A stretch of DNA of 64,000 bases from assembly GCA_030625815.1 (NCBI GenBank), contig DAOUQF010000004.1, positions 1 to 64,000 on the forward strand, read 5' to 3'. Under the pieces are notes generated by a model. It searched no databases. It saw only the letters and a program-made list of their open reading frames with translations, and was not told the origin of the DNA. Made by a program: the position numbers and the translations under genes. Below are positions 8,857 to 17,496 of this stretch, piece after piece. Position 1 is the first letter of the stretch, and each line of letters begins with the position of its first letter. The DNA is from Eubacteriales bacterium (GTDB lineage: Bacteria; Bacillota; Clostridia; Tissierellales; GPF-1).

Positions 8857-10008
8857 ATGGAAACAGAATCGAAATTAATGCAGGGAAATGAAGCCTGCGT
8901 AATGGGCGCCCTGCATGCAGGCATGCGTTTTTTTGCAGGATATCCCATCACACCATCGACAGAAATTGCAGAATTATCTTCCCTTTTGCTTCCGAAACAC
9001 GGAGGAAAGTTCATTCAAATGGAAGATGAAATCGCGAGTATGGCAGCCGCCATTGGTGCCTCAATCGCTGGCGTTAAATCCATGACCGCCACAAGCGGGC
9101 CGGGATTTTCCTTAAAGCAAGAAAATCTGGGCTATGCCGCCATGGCAGAGATTCCATGTGTCATCGTCAATGTGCAACGTTGCGGACCCAGCACTGGATT
9201 GCCTACCTCTCCAGCGCAAGGGGACATTATGCAGGCCAGGTGGGGAACCCACGGCGATCATCCGATGATCGTGCTAACGCCGTCATCGGTTTCTGAAACC
9301 TTTTCGCTAACGGTTCACGCCTTTAATCTTGCAGAACAATTTATGACTCCGGTCATCTTGTTGATGGATGAAGTCGTTGGCCATATGCGTGAAAAGGTGA
9401 ATATGACGAAACTACAATCGATGCCTCCTTACAACCGCCGTCGTTTTGACGGAAATCCAGACGAATACTATGCGTACCGTCCCGATCAAAGCCTAACACC
9501 GGCATTGATGCCCTTTGGGGAAGGATATCGCTATCATATTACCGGTCTCTATCACGACGAAACCGGATTCCCAACCAATTCAACAGAAAATGCGCGGAAT
9601 CAACTAACGCGATTACATCAAAAAATCGAAGATCAAGACGTCCTTTGCCTCTATGAAGAAGTCAATGTCGACGAGGAAGTTGATCTTTTGATCCTCTCCT
9701 ATGGGTCCACCTATCGCTCGGCCAGAAAGGCTGCGCGCTTGGCAAGAAAAGAAGGAAAAAACATCGGGGAATTCCGGGTGATCAGCCTGTGGCCATCCCC
9801 GGAAGAAGCCATTTTAAAAGCGGCTAAAAGAGCCAAAGCCATTTTGGTTGTTGAAATGAACGAAGGGCAATACGTGCAAGAGATCGAACGAATCGTGAAA
9901 AATGAAGCCCCCATTCATTTCTTGGGGAATGGCGCCGGAGAGCTGATTGATCCCGAGGATGTCTATCAAAAAATTGAGGAGGTGCTGACATGTCAAGCGA
10001 ACTCATAA
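8857..10008 (+). CDS. korA: 2-oxoacid:ferredoxin oxidoreductase alpha subunit
   Basis: 383-aa subunit carrying the pyrimidine-binding and transketolase C-terminal-like domains. GNEACVMGAL and FFAGYPITPSTEIAE near the N-terminus are typical of KorA/VorB. The complex decarboxylates a 2-oxoacid to its acyl-CoA and reduces ferredoxin, a CO2-reversible anaerobic step. The four-gene architecture and this N-terminus suggest a 2-oxoglutarate or branched-chain 2-oxoacid substrate rather than pyruvate. The sequence alone does not settle which. It starts right after the korD stop with GAGGAGG within korD. Confidence 0.88.
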   Translation: METESKLMQGNEACVMGALHAGMRFFAGYPITPSTEIAELSSLLLPKHGGKFIQMEDEIASMAAAIGASIAGVKSMTATSGPGFSLKQENLGYAAMAEIPCVIVNVQRCGPSTGLPTSPAQGDIMQARWGTHGDHPMIVLTPSSVSETFSLTVHAFNLAEQFMTPVILLMDEVVGHMREKVNMTKLQSMPPYNRRRFDGNPDEYYAYRPDQSLTPALMPFGEGYRYHITGLYHDETGFPTNSTENARNQLTRLHQKIEDQDVLCLYEEVNVDEEVDLLILSYGSTYRSARKAARLARKEGKNIGEFRVISLWPSPEEAILKAAKRAKAILVVEMNEGQYVQEIERIVKNEAPIHFLGNGAGELIDPEDVYQKIEEVLTCQANS

Positions 10009-10820
10009 CGAAATACTTTCGTGAAGAACGCCTGCCGCATATTTGGTGCCCGGGTTGCGGCCACGGCATTGCCACTCGAGCGGTCATGGAAGCGGTTGAC
10101 AGACTTGGATGGGAAAAAGACGATGTCTGCATTGTATCCGGCATCGGTTGTTCCTCCCGTGCTCCAGGCTACCTGGATTTCAACACCCTGCATACAACCC
10201 ATGGTCGCGCCCTGGCCTTTGCAACGGGAATCAAGCTGGCCAAGCCGCACCTGCATGTGATCGTTCTCACAGGGGACGGAGACACCAGCGCCATCGGCGG
10301 GAACCACTTGATCCATGCGGCACGACGAAATATCGATATCACCACGGTTGTTTACAACAACTATATTTATGGAATGACCGGAGGGCAGTACTCGCCGACA
10401 ACACCTTTCCATGACAAGGGCACAACCGCACCATACGGCAATATCGATCAACCTTTCGACATCTGCAGCTTGGCACAAGCTGCCGGCGCCACCTATGTGG
10501 CTCGCTCGACGGTTTTCCACGCGAAGCAATTGTCGCAATTTGTTGAAAAAGCCTTGCAAAAGAAGGGCTTTTCCCTGGTGGAAGCCATCAGTTCTTGCCC
10601 GACCTATTATGGCCGCAAGAATAAAAAAGGGTCAGCCGTAGATATGATGAACTTTTTGAAGTTTCGAGCGGTTCCCTCTAGCCGCTTCGCAGCCCTTTCG
10701 GAAAAAGAAAAATTAGAACATGTGGAGACTGGCGAATTTATAAACCGTACAGCACCAGAATATACGGAATCGTATCAAAAAATCATTGATTTGGTCCAAG
10801 AAAGGAAGGAATCAAAATGA
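9990..10820 (+). CDS. korB: 2-oxoacid:ferredoxin oxidoreductase beta subunit (TPP-binding)
   Basis: 276-aa catalytic subunit. The thiamine diphosphate/Mg motif GDGDTSAIGGNH near residue 91 continues to NNYIYGMTGGQ. The N-terminal WCPGCGHG supplies two cysteines of the usual beta-subunit pattern. It overlaps korA by 19 bp, with GAGGAGGTG just before its ATG, and overlaps korC by 4 bp. Together these indicate a tightly coupled operon. Confidence 0.9.
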   Translation: MSSELITKYFREERLPHIWCPGCGHGIATRAVMEAVDRLGWEKDDVCIVSGIGCSSRAPGYLDFNTLHTTHGRALAFATGIKLAKPHLHVIVLTGDGDTSAIGGNHLIHAARRNIDITTVVYNNYIYGMTGGQYSPTTPFHDKGTTAPYGNIDQPFDICSLAQAAGATYVARSTVFHAKQLSQFVEKALQKKGFSLVEAISSCPTYYGRKNKKGSAVDMMNFLKFRAVPSSRFAALSEKEKLEHVETGEFINRTAPEYTESYQKIIDLVQERKESK

Positions 10821-11356
10821 CGGAACAAGAGATTCGATTAAGCGGAACGGGTGGACAGGGTCTTATTCTAGGCGGGATCATTCTTGCGGAAGCGGCCATG
10901 TTGGACGGAAAAGAGGTTACCCAGTCTCAATCCTACGGGCCGGAAGCGAGGGGCGGCGCCAGCAAGGCGGAAGTTATCATCTCAGACGAAGAAATTGATT
11001 TTCCGAAATTTCACAAATGCGATTGCCTTCTCTCATTGAGCCAAACTGCATGCGACAAATATTTACATTCTATTAAGACCAATGGTATACTGATAGTTGA
11101 TGACACAGTGAAAGAGATCGACCGCTCCGACATCCACATTGTCCGCCTTCCATTATTGAATACGGCCAAGGAACAAGTGGGCAAGAGCATCGTCGCCAAT
11201 ATTGTGTCCATTACAGCGATGAACGCTATCTGTCATTACGTCAGCGACGAAGCGCTCAAACAAGCCATTCAAAATCGTGTTCCAAAAGAAGCGCTTGCAC
11301 TCAATCAGGCGGCCTTTGACGCAGGAAAAGAATTGGCATTAAAATTTGCGGGGTGA
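10817..11356 (+). CDS. korC: 2-oxoacid:ferredoxin oxidoreductase gamma subunit
   Basis: 179-aa gamma subunit of the pyruvate/ketoisovalerate oxidoreductase family. It has GTGGQGLILGG at the N-terminus and SYGPEARGGASKAEV near residue 38, both hallmarks of this CoA-binding domain. It is coupled to korB by an ATGA overlap and completes the KorDABC complex. Confidence 0.9.
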   Translation: MTEQEIRLSGTGGQGLILGGIILAEAAMLDGKEVTQSQSYGPEARGGASKAEVIISDEEIDFPKFHKCDCLLSLSQTACDKYLHSIKTNGILIVDDTVKEIDRSDIHIVRLPLLNTAKEQVGKSIVANIVSITAMNAICHYVSDEALKQAIQNRVPKEALALNQAAFDAGKELALKFAG

Positions 11357-11360
11357 AACC

Positions 11361-12224
11361 ATGAAGGATCGAATTGATCTGATACGACAAATCAACCTAA
11401 GTTATGAATCCTTGAGCAAGGGACATCGAAAAATTGCGGATTATATCATCAACAATAGTGAGAGGGTTGCATTTATGACCGCTGCCGATCTTGGAAAAAA
11501 AGTCGGCACCAGCGAGTCTACTGTCGTTCGATTCGCAAAAGCCTTGAATTTTTCCGGATATCCCAAGCTGCAAAAGGCTTTGCAGCAATTGATCCGAAAT
11601 AAATTAACGACCGTGCAAAGAATGAAAATGACGGATCAGGAAAACCAAAGTGAAATCTTGAAAAAAGTGTTGGATTCAGACATTCAAAATATCCGAAACA
11701 GTCTGACCGAACTGAATCCGGAAGTCTTTCAGCAGGTGGTTCAAGAAATTCAAAATGCCAAACATATTTTTATTATGGGCATGCGAAGCTCGAAACTCTT
11801 AGCGGAATATTTTGTATTTTATTTAAAATTGATTCGACCGGGGGTGTATATCGTAGATTCGGAATACAACGAACCCATTGAGAGTCTTTTGCACATTGCA
11901 AAAGATGATTTGGTTATTACCATCAGTTACCCCCGGTACTCGTACAAGACCATTGAAACTCTCGAGTTTATTCGAAAAAGGGGAATCAAAATTGTAGGAA
12001 TTACCGATAGTACGGAATCGCCGATCTATTCGGTTTCTCACTATCCATTGATTGCTCAAGGCAATATGTTTTCTATTGTCGATTCTTTGGTCGCGCCCAT
12101 GAGCGTGATCAACGCCTTAATTGTCGCCATTGGCAACGAAAGGCGAGAAGCATTGACGGAACGCTTCACAGAACTGGAAGAAATATGGGATTCCATTCAC
12201 ACGTATAGCCAAGGAAACAAATAA
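11361..12224 (+). CDS. MurR/RpiR family transcriptional regulator
   Basis: 287-aa regulator with an N-terminal HTH_6 domain (residues 1-75; TAADLGKKVGTSESTVVRFAK is the helix-turn-helix) and a C-terminal SIS phosphosugar-binding domain (about 120-260). Family members sense phosphosugars or related metabolites. ATG 11361 is used, with GGGGTG upstream. The gene begins only 4 bp after korC and is followed by a terminator, so it is the last gene of the kor operon. It may control that operon. The ligand is unknown. Confidence 0.85.
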   Translation: MKDRIDLIRQINLSYESLSKGHRKIADYIINNSERVAFMTAADLGKKVGTSESTVVRFAKALNFSGYPKLQKALQQLIRNKLTTVQRMKMTDQENQSEILKKVLDSDIQNIRNSLTELNPEVFQQVVQEIQNAKHIFIMGMRSSKLLAEYFVFYLKLIRPGVYIVDSEYNEPIESLLHIAKDDLVITISYPRYSYKTIETLEFIRKRGIKIVGITDSTESPIYSVSHYPLIAQGNMFSIVDSLVAPMSVINALIVAIGNERREALTERFTELEEIWDSIHTYSQGNK

Positions 12225-12252
12225 ATAGAGCCGAATGGCTTTATTTTTTTTT
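12223..12252 (+). terminator. kor-rpiR operon terminator
   Basis: AAATAGAGCC and GGCTTTATTT pair (one G-U) around GAAT, followed by a nine-T run. Confidence 0.85.
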
Positions 12253-12261
12253 GATTCATGG

Positions 12262-12290
12262 TTGTTACTGGTCCCAAAGTATTATATAAT
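12262..12290 (+). promoter_or_regulatory. cmk-ispH/rpsA promoter
   Basis: TTGTTA (12262-12267), 17-bp spacer, TATAAT (12285-12290), 38 bp before the cmk start. Confidence 0.75.
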
Positions 12291-12327
12291 TGATGGGAAT
12301 GTGAAATAGAAGGATTTGGTGGACATC

Positions 12328-12990
12328 ATGATTATTGCCATAGACGGACCTGCAGGCGCTGGAAAGAGCACCATTTCAAAACTTGTTGCTTCCAAACTCA
12401 ATTTTCAATATATCGATACGGGTGCCATGTATCGCGGCGTGACCCTCAAGTTTTTGCGCTTGAACATTCAGCCCGATCGCGTATCCGAAAAAATCACCGA
12501 GCTGCAAACTGAGATTCAAATGGACGGCGAGAGAATCTTTTTGGACGGGGAAGATGTTTCCCAAGAGATTCGAAGCATCGAAATCAATCAGGCGGTCTCG
12601 GCATACTCTGCCATTCCTGCCGTTCGACTTTTTCTAGTCGAGTTGCAACGCGCCATGGCTGTCGACCAAAACATCTTGGTCGATGGACGAGATATTGGCA
12701 CTTATGTCTTTCCAAAGGCAGAATTAAAAATCTTTTTGACGGCCAATGTTGAAGTTCGTGCAAAGAGACGTTTTTTGGAGATGCAGGAAAAAGGGGAATC
12801 CGTTTCTTTTGAAGAAATTGTATCCAATATAGAATCGCGGGATCGAATTGATAGCCAGCGAGAAATGGCGCCCCTCAAAAAGGCGGATGACGCCATTGAA
12901 ATTGACACCTCGGCTATGAATATCGCAGAGGTAGTGAATCGGATCCTGTCTCTATATGAAATGAAGCAGAGAGAGGGCTTGAATCGTTGA
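12328..12990 (+). CDS. cmk: cytidylate kinase
   Basis: 220-aa kinase that phosphorylates CMP and dCMP to the diphosphates. The P-loop GPAGAGKST lies at residues 7-15. The NMP-binding and lid regions include DGRDIGTYVFP near 115. ATG 12328 gives the family N-terminus MIIAIDGPAG with GGTGG at proper spacing. cmk directly before ispH and rpsA is a classic Firmicute arrangement, and here the next gene fuses the two. Confidence 0.95.
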   Translation: MIIAIDGPAGAGKSTISKLVASKLNFQYIDTGAMYRGVTLKFLRLNIQPDRVSEKITELQTEIQMDGERIFLDGEDVSQEIRSIEINQAVSAYSAIPAVRLFLVELQRAMAVDQNILVDGRDIGTYVFPKAELKIFLTANVEVRAKRRFLEMQEKGESVSFEEIVSNIESRDRIDSQREMAPLKKADDAIEIDTSAMNIAEVVNRILSLYEMKQREGLNR

Positions 12991-15050
12991 AAATAAAATT
13001 TGCTGCAACCTATGGGTTTTGTTTCGGTGTGAAACGCTCCATGGAATTGGCCGATGCCGAAGCGAGAGCGGACGTGCCGGTTTGCACTTATGGTCCTTTG
13101 ATTCACAACGAGCAGGTCATTGAAGACCTTCAATCAAAGGGGATTGCGAAGATTGAATCCATTGATGAAATTCTTGCCGCCTATGAGCGCGTCATCATTC
13201 GTTCCCATGGCATTTCCCATGCGGAGTATCAGCGATTCGTCGAGTCCGGTTTGGACGTAATCGACGCGACCTGTCCATTTGTTAAAAAGATACACAAGCA
13301 CGTGCAGACCTGTCACAAGCAGGGTCAACCCGTGATTATTATAGGAGACGCACAACACAAAGAAGTCATTGGCATCAATGGCTGGTGCGGGAATCAAGGA
13401 TACATCATCGCTCGAAAAGAACAGATCGATGAACTGCCTGATCTCGACCATCCCTGTGTTGTCGCGCAGACCACATTCTCACTCACTCGATTCAATTCGA
13501 TTCTAACGGAATTGAAGAAACGATTCGATCCGCTGCAAATTTATCGCACCATTTGCGCAGCGACTGAGAAGCGACAAAATGCTTGTATCGAACTGGCTAA
13601 AACCGTAGATGCTCTTTTGGTCATCGGAGGCAAACACAGTTCGAATACGAAAAAGTTGGTAGAAATTGGGGGGCTATACTGTCCTGTGGTGTTTCATATC
13701 GAAACAGCACAAGAAATTCCCTTTCAAGATTTATCGAAATATCATACAATAGGTATAACAGCAGGGGCTTCAACCCCTGACTGGATAACTAAGGAGGTTC
13801 TAAAGACTTTGAATCAACAAGGAAATGAACAAACAATGCAAGAAATGATGGAAGAAATGGAAAAGGAAATGCAAAAAATTTATACCCGGGCTATCGTAAC
13901 AGGAACAATCCTTTCTGTATCAGAAGAAGGCGTTCTCGTGAATATCGGGTACAAATCAGATGCAATGATTCCGAAAAATGAACTTTCTTTCAAAAAGGAC
14001 GTTCCATTGACGGAGCAGTTCAATGTGGGTGATGAGATTGAAGCCGTTGTTGTCAACATGAACGACGGAGAGGGCAATGTTGTCCTATCAACTCGACGTC
14101 TCGCACAAAAAGCAGCTTGGAAAAAAGTAAAAGAAATCCAAGATGCTGATCAATCAGTTAAGGTAACAATCGACGAAGTAAATAAAGGCGGATTGGTAGC
14201 GTACATCGAAGGCTTGCGTGCATACATGCCAGCTTCTCAACTCTCTGTAAGCTACGTCAAAGATTTAACGCAATACCTGAATCAAGAAATTGAAGCAAAA
14301 ATCATTGAGTTGAACCCTCGCAAGAACCGCATCATCCTTTCACACAAAGTAATCGAAGAGGTTATTTTGAAAGTTAAGGCTGACGCATTCTGGGAAACCC
14401 TTGAAAAAGAGCAAAAGATCGTTGGAAAAGTCAAGAAGATCATGCCATTTGGCGTTTTCGTTGAATTGGGCGGAGTTGACGGCCTGATCCACATTTCTGA
14501 CTTGTCATGGGGCAAAATCAAGCATCCAAAAGAGGTTCTTACTGTTGGAGACGACGTGGAAACAATCGTTCTTGATTTCAACCGTGAAACAAACCGAATT
14601 TCTTTGGGCTACAAGCAATTGATTCCTCATCCATGGGACAACATCGAAGCAAACTACGTGGTTGGCGAAGTGTATGAAGGCAAAATTGCTCGATTCACTG
14701 ACTTCGGCGCGTTTATCGAGTTGACTCAAGGCGTTGACGGTTTGGTTCATATCTCTCAAATCGCCTACGAACGAATCAACAAGGTTTCCGACGTTTTGGA
14801 AATCGGCCAAATGGTGAATGTAAAGGTATTGAGCGTTGATGCTGAAAACCACCGAATTAGCTTGAGCATCAAGGAGACCCTTGAGAAGCCAGAACGTCCT
14901 GAGCGTCCTGAGCGTCCAGCATCGGACTCCAAGCCAAAGCGTAAACGAGCGCCTAAGAAGAGAGAAGAAAAGTTTGAGTCTTACACATCAGGCGATGATT
15001 CTGAAATCACAATCGGCGACTTGTTCAAAGATTTGGATCTAGACAAATAA
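12987..15050 (+). CDS. ispH-rpsA: IspH (HMBPP reductase) fused to ribosomal protein S1
   Basis: 687-aa two-module protein. Residues 1-280 are 4-hydroxy-3-methylbut-2-enyl diphosphate reductase, the last MEP-pathway enzyme making IPP and DMAPP. Its cluster cysteines are at about 12, 96 and 190 (GFCFGVKR, DATCPFV, TICAAT). Residues about 300-630 are four S1 RNA-binding domains, ending in an ERP-repeat and a Lys/Arg-rich tail. This bifunctional fusion is known in Clostridia. Translation starts at TTG 12987, overlapping the cmk stop. A strong internal Shine-Dalgarno AAGGAGG (13791-13797) lies at the domain junction and may allow separate synthesis of S1 from TTG 13809 or ATG 13836. Confidence 0.95.
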   Translation: MKIKFAATYGFCFGVKRSMELADAEARADVPVCTYGPLIHNEQVIEDLQSKGIAKIESIDEILAAYERVIIRSHGISHAEYQRFVESGLDVIDATCPFVKKIHKHVQTCHKQGQPVIIIGDAQHKEVIGINGWCGNQGYIIARKEQIDELPDLDHPCVVAQTTFSLTRFNSILTELKKRFDPLQIYRTICAATEKRQNACIELAKTVDALLVIGGKHSSNTKKLVEIGGLYCPVVFHIETAQEIPFQDLSKYHTIGITAGASTPDWITKEVLKTLNQQGNEQTMQEMMEEMEKEMQKIYTRAIVTGTILSVSEEGVLVNIGYKSDAMIPKNELSFKKDVPLTEQFNVGDEIEAVVVNMNDGEGNVVLSTRRLAQKAAWKKVKEIQDADQSVKVTIDEVNKGGLVAYIEGLRAYMPASQLSVSYVKDLTQYLNQEIEAKIIELNPRKNRIILSHKVIEEVILKVKADAFWETLEKEQKIVGKVKKIMPFGVFVELGGVDGLIHISDLSWGKIKHPKEVLTVGDDVETIVLDFNRETNRISLGYKQLIPHPWDNIEANYVVGEVYEGKIARFTDFGAFIELTQGVDGLVHISQIAYERINKVSDVLEIGQMVNVKVLSVDAENHRISLSIKETLEKPERPERPERPASDSKPKRKRAPKKREEKFESYTSGDDSEITIGDLFKDLDLDK

Positions 15051-15067
15051 AAATGAAACAAATAAAA

Positions 15068-15097
15068 AACGATCATCCTGAAGGATGATCGTTTTTT
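15068..15097. terminator. bidirectional terminator between rpsA and the aminotransferase
   Basis: An 11-bp perfect stem (AACGATCATCC with its complement) around TGAA, with T runs on both strands. It serves both converging transcripts. Confidence 0.92.
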
Positions 15098-15108
15098 ATT
15101 GCTTATGC

Positions 15109-16296
15109 TTACTTTTCTTGATAAGCCTCCAAGGCTAGCTGCAAGAGCTCCATGGCGCGAATCAGATCTTCTTTTTTTAACACATAGGAAATTCGAACTT
15201 CAGAGAGGCCTCGGCCCGCGGTCTTGTAAAAATCCTTTGCCGGCGACACCATCAAGGTCTCTCCATGATCCTGGAATTCTCCCAGCATCCAACGCACAAA
15301 ATCCTCGGCATCGGAAACCGGCAATTCGATAATCATATAAAAAGCGCCCTCGGGGCAATGGAATTTCACGCCGGGAATCTTTTTCAACATCTCCATCATC
15401 ACATCGCGCCTAACACGATACTCTTCAATCATGGGGGGCAGGGTAGTGTCGGTATCGCGAAGCAACTCGACAGCGCCTATTTGTTCCAAGGTGGGAACGC
15501 ACAATCTCCCCTGACAGAGCTTTAAGGTTTCCTTGATGAACAATGTGTTCTTCGATGCTAAAACGCCAATACGGGCGCCACAAGCACTATAACGCTTGGA
15601 TACGCTGTCAACCACAATTAGATTCTCCGCAAGTTCCGTAAATTCGGCAAATGATCGCCAAGCGCCGCCATAAACGAATTCACGATAGACTTCATCCGCG
15701 ATCAAAAAGAGATCATGGTCCTTAACCAGATCCTTCAAGAGTTTCATCTCGTCGCTATGCAAGACTTTGCCCGTTGGATTTCCAGGGTTTGAAACCAGGA
15801 CCGCACGGGTTTTTGGCGTTATCAAAGCCTCGATGATTTCCTTGTCGGGCAAGGAAAATCCCGTATCCCTTGTTGTGGGAATGGGAACGATTTCAATATC
15901 GCCGGCGAGGGCGAAGGCGTTGTAATTGGTGTAGAAAGGTTCCGGCACCATCACTTGATCGCCCGGGTCGCAGATGGTCATCAATGCAAACAGGAGGGCT
16001 TCACTGCCTCCATTTGTCACCAAGAGTTCATCTGTTGAGAAGGAAAATCCCGCCCGGTCATAATAGTCCTGATATGCCTCCCGCAAGGGAAGAATTCCAC
16101 GGGAATCCGCATAGGCAAGTACCGGTTGATTGAAGTCTCCAATGGCTTGATAAAAGGCTTGCGGCGTTTGAATGTCCGGTTGCCCGATATTCAAATGATA
16201 GACGTGAACCCCTTGCTTTTTCACCTGGTCGCTGACGGGGATCAATTTTCGTATCGGTGATTCTGATAGTCTTTTAATTCGTTTGGATACTTCCAT
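15109..16296 (-). CDS. pyridoxal-phosphate aminotransferase, class I/II
   Basis: 395-aa fold-type I aminotransferase. Visible motifs are LNIGQPDIQTP near residue 35, SNPGNPTGKV near 167, DEVYREF near 200 and the Schiff-base lysine in DSVSKRYSACGARIG near 234. The specific amino acid is not evident. It has a good ribosome binding site (AAGGAGGCCAAA) and lies 10 bp downstream of two XRE regulators in the same direction, so it is likely the structural gene of a small regulated unit. It is not closely similar to the aspartate-type enzyme at 29372. Confidence 0.85.
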   Translation of the reverse strand: MEVSKRIKRLSESPIRKLIPVSDQVKKQGVHVYHLNIGQPDIQTPQAFYQAIGDFNQPVLAYADSRGILPLREAYQDYYDRAGFSFSTDELLVTNGGSEALLFALMTICDPGDQVMVPEPFYTNYNAFALAGDIEIVPIPTTRDTGFSLPDKEIIEALITPKTRAVLVSNPGNPTGKVLHSDEMKLLKDLVKDHDLFLIADEVYREFVYGGAWRSFAEFTELAENLIVVDSVSKRYSACGARIGVLASKNTLFIKETLKLCQGRLCVPTLEQIGAVELLRDTDTTLPPMIEEYRVRRDVMMEMLKKIPGVKFHCPEGAFYMIIELPVSDAEDFVRWMLGEFQDHGETLMVSPAKDFYKTAGRGLSEVRISYVLKKEDLIRAMELLQLALEAYQEK

Positions 16297-16306
16297 TTTG
16301 GCCTCC

Positions 16307-16936
16307 TTAGACTTGCTTCATAGAATGAATAACATGGGTCAAAATACCTACCACTGCTTCCGGGTTCCATTGAGGCACCCACTCGGGCGAAGCATAGGAT
16401 ACTACACTGACTAGAATGACTCCGTTAGGGCGTTGATAAAAGGTTTTCATTTCCACTTTTCCATTCCTTCTCAACAGCACCTGATCTCCGCTTGCCGGCT
16501 GAACATCAGTCTTTACTACCCAGATGTCCTTCGGTGCGTAGTGGGGCATATACTCGCGGCTTTCAAGCCTTACAAATAGCAAATCGCCCTCGCGATCCAA
16601 CTCAAAAAGAGGGAAGGAGCCTTGGGTTTCCAAGTCTTGGATTTCCAAATTTCCTTCTCGCAGGCGCATTTGCGCTTTTACGGACACGATTACACGGGCT
16701 TTCAATGAATTCTCCGTTCCTCTTCGATCTGTAATTCCCAATAAATAATCGGTAGAAACAGAAAAAAGAGAAGCCATTCGAATCAGGGTTTCAAAGCTGG
16801 GAAATCGATCTCCCTTTTCATACCTTACTATCGTACTCCTATGGCTGTCAAGCATTCCGGCAAAATTCTCCGGTGTCCAGCGCTTTTCCAATCGCAAAAA
16901 GCGAAGTCTCTCAGGAAATCGAACCTGTTCCGACAT
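16307..16936 (-). CDS. XRE-family regulator with degenerate LexA/S24-like C-terminal domain
   Basis: 209-aa protein. The N-terminal Cro/cI helix-turn-helix (about 8-62) ends in DYLLGITDR. The C-terminal domain resembles the S24/LexA fold, but the catalytic GDSM is replaced by SREYM, so the serine is missing. A lysine aligns with the catalytic lysine of LexA in the KTFYQR context. It is therefore probably not self-cleaving and may be a ligand- or partner-controlled repressor. ATG 16936 has AAGGAG upstream and follows the preceding gene's stop by one base. Confidence 0.75.
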   Translation of the reverse strand: MSEQVRFPERLRFLRLEKRWTPENFAGMLDSHRSTIVRYEKGDRFPSFETLIRMASLFSVSTDYLLGITDRRGTENSLKARVIVSVKAQMRLREGNLEIQDLETQGSFPLFELDREGDLLFVRLESREYMPHYAPKDIWVVKTDVQPASGDQVLLRRNGKVEMKTFYQRPNGVILVSVVSYASPEWVPQWNPEAVVGILTHVIHSMKQV

Positions 16937-16937
16937 C

Positions 16938-17318
16938 CTATTGCTCCTTCCTGATGGATCGGGAAAGCCGGAGGGAAGAGCGAAGAGACTCATTAATCAA
17001 CAATCGATCGATCGATTCAATTTCATGACCGTCCAATTGCATCCCCGGTATTTCCATCAGCACCTGGAAAAGCTCTTCCAGGTTTGAAGAATGAATAAAT
17101 TCCTTGCTTAAAATATTGCGATGCTTGGTGCGTCCCAATAGATAATCTGTTGAAACTTGAAATTCATCCGCCAATCGAACAAGGGTCTCCAAGTCTGGAT
17201 GGCGTTTGTTTGCTTCATAAAGACTAATGGTCTGTTGGGATAAAGACAACTTCTGCGCCAATTCAGACTGCTTCATTTTTGACGCTCTACGTAAAGATTT
17301 CAATCGTTCACTAAACAT
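16938..17318 (-). CDS. XRE-family transcriptional regulator
   Basis: 126-aa protein with a Cro/cI-type helix-turn-helix (about residues 5-60; SELAQKLSLSQQTISLYE) and a short C-terminal region without a known domain. ATG 17318 follows AGAGGTGA. It is the first gene of the unit with the next XRE gene and the aminotransferase, and it diverges from miaB. The 178-bp divergent region contains two copies of TTGACAA-like sequence that could be operator half sites. Target unknown. Confidence 0.8.
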   Translation of the reverse strand: MFSERLKSLRRASKMKQSELAQKLSLSQQTISLYEANKRHPDLETLVRLADEFQVSTDYLLGRTKHRNILSKEFIHSSNLEELFQVLMEIPGMQLDGHEIESIDRLLINESLRSSLRLSRSIRKEQ

Positions 17319-17340
17319 GGCCGTCACCTCTCTTAACCTT

Positions 17341-17369
17341 ATTATACCGAAAGAACTTGACAATTTGAA
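17341..17369 (-). promoter_or_regulatory. promoter of the XRE-XRE-aminotransferase unit
   Basis: On the minus strand TTCAAA, 17-bp spacer and TATAAT (17341-17346), placed 23 bp before the first gene. Repeats of TTGACAA/TTGTCAA nearby (17358-17400) may bind the regulators. Confidence 0.55.
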
Positions 17370-17496
17370 ATAAGATATTAAGGAATTGACAACTAATTGT
17401 TAATTCTTATCAACATTCCCCCAAACCGTTGTTGGATTCTCTGGAAGTGGCAGGGGGGATTTGATATAATAAAGTGATTTGTAAACGGAGGGTAAA

